From: Phoronis ovalis
Taxonomy: Eukaryota > Phoronida > Phoronidae
Direction: 5' to 3'
Assembly: GCA_028565635.1 (NCBI GenBank)
Contig: JAOXYB010055678.1
Location: forward strand, 1-11,166
DNA length: 11,166 nt
Shown here: piece by piece, positions 6,126 through 11,166 of the stretch
Layout of the letters: each line of letters opens with the position of its first letter
How positions within the stretch are numbered: the stretch's first letter is position 1
Position numbers and translations under genes: made by a program
The notes under the pieces: model-generated
Database searches by the model: none
Told to the model about the DNA's origin: nothing
The model's input: only the letters and a program-made list of their open reading frames with translations

Positions 6126-9100
6126 CTGAAATAAATAAATCGATCTCATCACACTTACTGAAGCACAGTGCCCATGATGGATAAAACAACATATCAGACA
6201 ATACTGGCATATATGCATCATAGTTATATGACACATAATAGTTCTAGGAATGAAGGTACCATACTTTTATCACATACACATATTATGATGCAAAATTGTG
6301 TGTGACATTTTGATTAAAAGCAGTGCTTGTAAGTTACAAAACTAGTGTTGTAAACTGCAGTGGTTCACCTTTGCCTGTGGGATCCAAATGTCCTCTGCTA
6401 TGTCATCAAGGCTGTTAAGAGAAGTTGCTACAATCTCATCAGTGAGCACCTCTCTTGTAGATGCTCCAATGCAAAGTTGACTACTGTGTTCTGATGGCTC
6501 AACAGCTGATATGTCATCCTGAAATCAGCAGAAATTGTTAACAGAGTGTCATGCATTGTCATGACTGGTAAACTAGGTAAGCAAAAGTAACTAGCTGCTG
6601 ATGGAGCTTGCAAAAAGTGGAAGGGTTGGGGGGTCAGATATGTAATTTTATTTACTGTAATTAATATTCATTCTAGTGACCGGCTGGATAACTTGCCTGT
6701 TCGTACTCATGTACCTTGTAGATCAGTATTGACTTTTTATAAAATTTAAATTTTATAATTATATTCTCAAGTGAACATATATTATTTGTTTAGTGATCAT
6801 TTATTACGTATTTGATTTTTGTAATGCGCATGATACTTACACAGACATGTTCGATAGTCTCATCTATCCTTAGTGGAGTGCTAGTCAATCGTCTTACTGA
6901 TTTCTCTTTTGGCATCAACTCTAATTTCTGGAAAAAGTGGGTTCAAGTACAAAATTCCTTGTTATAATAACTAATTTTTATGTTTCTCCCATTTCCTTTG
7001 AAAAAATCATGTGATAAAATTGCACTAACTAAAATGTTACCTAAAAACACTGAACTGTTTAGAAATACATGATATTGTGGTCAAGAATAAAGATAATCAG
7101 TTGATTTTACTAGAAGCAGAAAAACTGTTTACCAATTACCAAATAAATTTTAAATTAAAAATTAGGTTAGCAATTTTTTGATTTGCATGTATATACCTGA
7201 AATGAAAACTTATTGGTAGACTGATGATGAATGAATTCTGCCTCAGTACCAAATTCTTCTGATGTTTGCAGATTGAATCTAATGGATTTACTAGTTGGTG
7301 ATCTTATGAGTGAAGCAACCAATAGTTCTGACAATAAAAATGGTACTAAAGTAGACATTTTATCATGAATGTTGCTCTTTACAACTATGTTTGGAGTATT
7401 GCTAATTTGGTCTCCATTGCACGACTCTTTTTAACACTACATGGTTACCAAGAAGTACTGGCATATTAATACACATAATTTTTCCACTTTTTGTGGGAAA
7501 GGGTTAAGAATTTTGGTTGTTGTGTTTTATATTTGCATAAACGTACTCATATTTATTTCAATGTTGTTTGATGCTAAATCTTAAATAGTGTACTTATGCC
7601 TGATTACCACAAAAATTGATTTGCAATTGATGTCCTTGCAATTCAGCTTTATGTAGGGGTAAAGAATGCTTTAGCTTTCTAAAGTCCCCATTATGGCATC
7701 ATTCCGCATAGTACTATTATTCATCAACTTTATAAAGTTATATTTGTTTTCTAAAGTTTCTAATATAATACAAAAAATAAAGCAATGCACATATACACCG
7801 AAGTGTTTGCTGCCAGCTGGAACTATTATAACTAACTTAAATATATACATGTTTCATATAAACAAAAAAGTGTCAAATAAAAATAATGATACAAAATCAG
7901 TGATGGAACCAGGATTGTCCACAAGGGGGCATGCAAAATACTTTATCTACAAACAAAGCACGGTTATTTTTGGATAAGGGGTTACACAGGGCTTCAGAAA
8001 GGGAGTTGCACAGCTTTAGGAAGGGTGGAGCCCACCCTCCATGCCCCTCCTCTAAATACGCCACTGTGAAAGACTGGTATTTTACCTCTTTCTGATAATT
8101 TTGGAATAGAAGACATTTCTGGTAGATCTTTATTTGCCTCTGACCTCTTATTATCATGTATAAAAGTAGAAGTCTTTGGTGCCAATTTTCCACATTTTCC
8201 TGGCTTAGATGCCATTCTTTTTCTTGGTGGTTTGCTATAAAAATTTTAAAAAACCCTGTTTTGTTCCACTGGCAATTAAATAATAACATTAATTGGTAAA
8301 ATTTGGTTTTAAAATGTAAAGTATCAAAATTTACAAACAATCCGTTTACAAAGTCAACTCACCAGTGGATATCATATGGATGAATTGCCTTAGAATTTGG
8401 AGTGTTTTCATTATTTTGTTCCAACATCAGACATGTACCTAATTAAAAATAAACTTAAAAATTCTGCAAAACAGTCATATCAGTCAGTAATTGTCTAAAG
8501 CCCAAGATTTCAGAGAATGCACTAATTAACTGAAAATAAAAATGTAAAACATCTGCAGAATAGAAATACATAATAAAAAAAATATTACCTTCATTAATTA
8601 TTACTCAGTGAATCTGTCAGTTGAACATGTAACTGTTAGAAAATGTTGAAACAACTACCTGTTTGACTGTGAATAGTGGATAAGCCTGGAATTTCTAGTA
8701 TACCATTTACTTCTTTATTCATGCGAGGAGTGGAACTTTTGGAGTCTCTTGTTTTTCTCATACATATTGCAGGAGAATAAGTACAAGCAATATCAGTTTG
8801 TGGAGCATTCTCAGCATCTGTCTCTGCAAGTGAAGAGTAACATGGGAAACTTGCTTTAAGAGAATAATAGACTAGTTAGAAATGATTTAGAATGGCACAA
8901 ATTTCAATAATAATGTTAAATCTGACATTTTGTGATTGAAATTTTAAATTGCTGCAACTTAAAAAAATATAGATTTTAATGGCTGCTCATTTTAATCAAT
9001 TAAAAACCCAATTGAATTCTGCAGTATATTGTTGTAATTAAGTTTTACTGAATTTTTGCTATCGCATTTCACTCTTACACATTCAATTCCGTATCTCCAA

Positions 9101-10281
9101 AATACAAATCAAATGATTACCAGATATTGCAGACAAATCTTCTATGTTAGTTAAATCTTGCATCTGTACTCCACAAGTTATACTAAGCTGTGTTGAATTC
9201 ATAGGAGTTATCTTTCTTTTACTAGCAGTTTGAATTTTTCTGTTGTCATGATATTTCTCAATGCTTTTTTTTGTCACCTCTTTTCGTATAATATGCACAG
9301 GAGATCCTAATGTCAAACTAAGATTCTGAGTGGATGAACACAATATAGGCATAATTAAGGTGGTAAATTAATTTGATGTAATTTATCAATCAATTTTACT
9401 CATTTGAAATTTAATGACACTATTTTACCTGCACAGTGCAACTTGTTTTTTAATTACTTAAATTTTAATAGTTTAATCTCCAGAAAAAGATGTTATATAT
9501 TTGATCAAACCAAAACAGTAGAATAATCAGAAAATATTGTACAGCTGGATCACTGTTACCTGGCATAACTATGTCATCTTTTTTATGAGGAGCATCTCGC
9601 AACAGCTCTATGCAGGAGTCTGATGACGCTTCTGACATAGGAGATTCTGAGACAGTATTTAAATGTTTTTTCCCCGAAACTCTTTCAACTGTGTAGTCAC
9701 TTCCTTTTTCTTTATATACATAGTAAGATTCTGAAATAAAAATATTAGGGAAAAGACGCAGATCAGTAAATGACACAATTACATCATTATAAGTTATTAT
9801 CTTATTTCTTATCTTGTAAAGTCCAAATAAAAAAATCTTATTAATATGTGATGATGAGCACCAAACTCACAATGTATGGAGTAACAAGTCATAAAGACAT
9901 ATTCTTGAAATCAACTTAATATATACTTTTTAAAAGTATTGCAGATCCATACAAAAAGTACTTATGATGCCTAGCATATGTTATCAGCCAGTATCACATG
10001 GAAAATATTACAATACAAGGATGAACATATATTTAACTTATGAAAAAAAAAACAATTACAGCACAAATATTATCTATGTTGTCATTAAAATTATAGACTG
10101 TTCAACAAATTACAAGCAAGAATACATTTAGTCCACAAAAAATTACTCATGCATACCAGATGAATTCCCTGTTGGCGTTGACATTGTTCCAAATACAGAA
10201 GAACTGGTTCTACCTTTAGAAGCTCTGGAGTTATTTTCATTTGGTGCCCAATCACTTTCACTGCTGGAAATTGTTAATTTC
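5502..10281 (-). CDS. Unrecognised Ser/Asn-rich, probably nuclear protein, C-terminal 620 residues (10 exons, 5' partial)
   Basis: In transcript order the exons are 10281-10157, 9730-9560, 9306-9121, 8823-8659, 8438-8363, 8234-8086, 7327-7197, 6927-6841, 6518-6369 and 6125-5502. All introns are GT-AG, and the phases at the nine junctions (1,1,1,1,2,1,0,0,0) agree, giving one uninterrupted frame to TAA 5502-5504. The protein is rich in Ser, Thr, Asn and Lys. It has many SP/TP sites, basic patches (ASKRKITP, KPPRKRMASKPGK, C-terminal ITKKKRKQ), an acidic serine tract (SNSSSSNTDNDDSES) and a KSIRF sequence that fits the PP1-docking RVxF pattern. There are no transmembrane segments or enzyme motifs. 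The composition suggests a disordered nuclear or chromatin-associated phosphoprotein. I do not recognise the family. The start lies upstream, outside what I can resolve. Confidence 0.8.
6369..6518 (-). CDS. Unknown gene, ninth exon
   Basis: The acceptor is gctgatttcag and the donor GCAAAG|gtgaac. It is phase 0-0 with 50 codons. It encodes DDISAVEPSEHSSQLCIG, then LTDEIVATSLNSLDDIAEDI and WIPQAK. This acidic, leucine-spaced block is the part most likely to fold as a helix. Confidence 0.78.
6737..6758. repeat. Perfect 22-bp AT palindrome
   Basis: The half-site TTATAAAATTT is followed at once by its exact reverse complement. It lies in the intron between the eighth and ninth exons of the minus-strand gene. 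It has no known role and may be chance in AT-rich DNA. Confidence 0.7.
6841..6927 (-). CDS. Unknown gene, eighth exon (87 bp)
   Basis: The acceptor is ctttttccag and the donor GTCTGT|gtaagt, close to consensus. It is phase 0-0 with 29 codons, so it can be skipped in frame. It encodes KLELMPKEKSVRRLTSTPLR then IDETIEHVC. Confidence 0.78.
7197..7327 (-). CDS. Unknown gene, seventh exon (KSIRF motif)
   Basis: The acceptor is tttattgtcag and the donor TTTCAG|gtatat. It enters in phase 1 and leaves in phase 0. It encodes ELLVASLIRSPTSKSIRFNL, then QTSEEFGTEAEFIHHQ. KSIRF at 7275-7289 fits the [RK]-x-[VI]-x-[FW] docking pattern for protein phosphatase 1 and lies next to an RSP site. The motif is short and degenerate, so this is only suggestive. 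Confidence 0.78.
7328..8085 (-). other. Largest intron of the unknown gene (758 bp)
   Basis: A GT-AG intron (gtaaaa...attgtcag on the minus strand). It contains the hAT-like element at 7898-8066. I see no gene or RNA in the rest. The plus-strand open frame at 7693-7977 overlaps the element and has no recognisable content. Confidence 0.7.
7898..8066. mobile_element. Short hAT-like MITE (169 bp)
   Basis: The left end is CAGTGATGGAACCAGGATTG. The right end, reverse-complemented, is CAGTGGCGTATTTAGAGGAG, followed by GGGGCATGG, which echoes GGGGGCATGC on the left. CAGTGGCG-type termini and short length are typical of non-autonomous hAT elements. The 8-bp flanks (tacaaaat and tgaaagac) do not match, so the target duplication is missing or decayed, or the left boundary is wrong. 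The interior is too short to encode anything. Confidence 0.45.
8086..8234 (-). CDS. Unknown gene, sixth exon (basic)
   Basis: The acceptor is atttttatag and the donor TCAGAAAGAG|gtaaaa. It encodes CKPPRKRMASKPGKCGKLAP, then a charged stretch ending in IPKLSER. PPRKRMASKPGK is a likely nuclear-localisation or DNA-binding patch. The ATG in it (8213-8215) could look like a start, but the frame runs through from the previous exon. A hAT-like element begins 19 bp beyond the donor. Confidence 0.78.
8363..8438 (-). CDS. Unknown gene, fifth exon (76 bp)
   Basis: The acceptor is ttttaattag and the donor CCACTG|gtgagt, a near-consensus site. It encodes TCLMLEQNNENTPNSKAIHP then YDIH. It enters in phase 1 and leaves in phase 2. 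It is too short to be seen as an open frame and is supported by the phases of both neighbours. Confidence 0.72.
8659..8823 (-). CDS. Unknown gene, fourth exon
   Basis: The acceptor is cttcacttgcag and the donor CAAACAG|gtagtt. It is 165 bp and phase 1-1. It encodes ETDAENAPQTDIACTYSPAI, then KTRDSKSSTPRMNKE and IPGLSTIHSQT. The SSTPR and YSP sites fit proline-directed phosphorylation, though this is only motif-level evidence. Confidence 0.76.
9121..9306 (-). CDS. Unknown gene, third exon (basic)
   Basis: The acceptor chosen is tttgacattag (exon from 9306). It is the one that keeps the phase-1 frame from the previous exon and gives GSPVHIIRKEVTKK. The competing acceptor 19 bp upstream (exon from 9325) would read into TAG at once. 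The donor is ATATCTG|gtaatc. It is again a phase 1-1 exon, 186 bp. The content is basic (TASKRKITP), then acidic (QDLTNIEDLSAIS). Confidence 0.7.
9560..9730 (-). CDS. Unknown gene, second exon
   Basis: The acceptor is tttatttcag and the donor ATGCCAG|gtaaca. It is a phase 1-1 exon of 171 bp, so skipping it would keep the frame. It encodes ESYYVYKEKGSDYTVERVSG followed by a serine-rich stretch with SESPMSEASSDSCIELL. Confidence 0.78.
9731..10156 (-). other. Intron of the unknown gene (426 bp), nothing seen
   Basis: A GT-AG intron between the first two exons seen. It is AT-rich, with no repeat, RNA or open frame of note. The other introns of this gene (128-322 bp) are equally plain. Confidence 0.65.
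10157..10281 (-). CDS. Unknown gene, first exon seen in window
   Basis: The acceptor is cattgcag and the donor TCATCTG|gtatgc, both read on the minus strand. Only one frame is open. It encodes KLTISSSESDWAPNENNSRA then SKGRTSSSVFGTMSTPTG. It enters in phase 2 and leaves in phase 1. There is no suitable start codon at its beginning, so coding continues further 5'. The SSSESDW stretch could be a casein-kinase-type acidic phosphosite. Confidence 0.7.
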
Positions 10282-10991
10282 CTGCAATGTCAATGATGTA
10301 TACATAAATTCTGTTGTTTTTTTAATTAAACAATTTACAATTAAACAGGATTGTATTTGAACTTCACGATCACGGTAATTAATTAACAAATGTATTTGTC
10401 AATTATACCAACTGTAAATTTCTGGCTGATCAGATAACTGGACACGAAAAAATATAATTGATATGTACAAAAACTCTGTGTAAAACCTGTAGTTAAGTGT
10501 ATTTTAAATATTGTAAGGTTGATTTATTAAATTAGTACGGCAATTTGGTAAAATTAAAATCCACAACTGCAGAACTTACTGTATTGGGGTGGCCTATTTT
10601 GTTGCTTAATAACAACTGATTCTGCCTGCAGTAGAGCTTGCTAGTTGGAACAATCCAAGGACAGTAATATATAAGAATTCTGAATATGATTATAACACCA
10701 TAGGGGACAAAATATAATCCTTTTTATTCAGGTGTTATGTGAATAAACAGGCCACAGGTGTTTCATAAGCAAAATTAAGACACATTAATGGAATGATTTA
10801 TTTTCTTGTGGCAAATACCCCTTTATAAAACACATACTACACATTTGCCTTTCACATTCTACACATTAAGATACTTGGATAGTTTCACATTTTGCATGTT
10901 TAATACATTCTATGAATACAGTAATCTTCTATTCGCTTCTTGGAAGACCTTTCACATATTGTACATCATTTACAGCTTTTTTTGTACATTA
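10282..10991. other. AT-rich stretch without a supported gene
   Basis: This is probably the next 5' intron of the minus-strand gene, since its first visible exon begins inside a codon. A small exon-like piece near 10585-10631 has splice sites but no usable phase. I see no promoter or RNA. Confidence 0.5.
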
Positions 10992-11166
10992 GGGACTGGT
11001 CAGAAATTACCACAGGGGGGGTTGGTGCAAACAGGGGGGGGTCACGAATTTTTGTGCCAGACAAAAGGGGGGGGGTCATGAATTTTTGAGCACCACGAAA
11101 GGGGGGGTTGTAATTTTTTGGGCAGTGATTCTTGAAAAATACCTTTCTTGATTTTCACAAACTAGT
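10992..11166. mobile_element. Terminal part of a G-run-rich repeat element, continues past window
   Basis: Sequence composition changes abruptly at TTA|GGGACTGGTCAGAAATTACC. Then come G-runs of 7, 8, 9 and 7 starting at 11015, 11034, 11067 and 11101, the last three separated by similar 33-34 bp units (GGGTCAYGAATTTTTG...). A GGG-starting terminus next to TTA would fit a PIF/Harbinger-type element with a TWA duplication. Only one end is visible, so the class is a guess. The other end should lie to the right. Confidence 0.45.

Noticed and set aside
7994-8215. Stand-alone 73-codon minus-strand gene starting MASKPGK
   Set aside because: The ATG is internal to the sixth exon, and the C-terminal part is transposon sequence read through the splice donor.
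10585-10631. Possible further 5' exon of the minus-strand gene (acceptor tactgcag, donor ACA|gtaagt)
   Set aside because: The next exon needs an incoming phase of 2. This segment has stops in that frame, so it cannot join directly. It could be a noncoding exon or chance.
10806-11081. Plus-strand 91-codon frame near the right edge
   Set aside because: Its residues are Phe/Tyr/Thr-rich from AT-rich DNA, and its end is translated G-run repeat.

Overview
The window looks like nuclear DNA of an animal. It is AT-rich, its genes are split by GT-AG introns of roughly 130 bp to 1.2 kb, and it carries short non-autonomous DNA transposons with G/C-run termini. I see no bacterial operons, Shine-Dalgarno sites, tRNA or rRNA. 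The plus-strand gene is a clear metazoan-type SDE2 orthologue. The repeats suggest a marine invertebrate, but I cannot name the phylum.

Layout. (1) 248-3636, plus strand: the last four coding exons of SDE2, a replication-stress and splicing factor, ending in its C-terminal SAP domain. The N-terminal ubiquitin-like part lies left of the window. Its introns hold a three-unit degenerate tandem repeat with a period of about 147 bp (about 1000-1480), a complete 467-bp MULE-like terminal-inverted-repeat element with a likely target duplication (1801-2283), and minor repeats. (2) 3637-5501: AT-rich intergenic or UTR DNA with candidate poly(A) signals for both genes, microsatellites and one orphan exon-like segment. 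(3) 5502-10281, minus strand: ten exons whose splice phases all agree. Joined, they encode the last 620 residues of a serine/asparagine-rich, probably nuclear protein that I do not recognise. One intron carries a short hAT-like element beginning 19 bp past a splice donor. (4) 10282-11166: no supported gene, then one end of another G-run-rich repeat that continues past the right edge.

The two genes are convergent (tail to tail). Nothing in the sequence ties them into one pathway, although both have acidic/serine-rich and basic tracts typical of nuclear proteins. I found no sign of a new multi-gene system. The most notable items are the unrecognised ten-exon gene, the transposon that seems to keep the coding tail of its parent transposase, and a tandem splice-acceptor pair in which one site leads straight to a stop codon.
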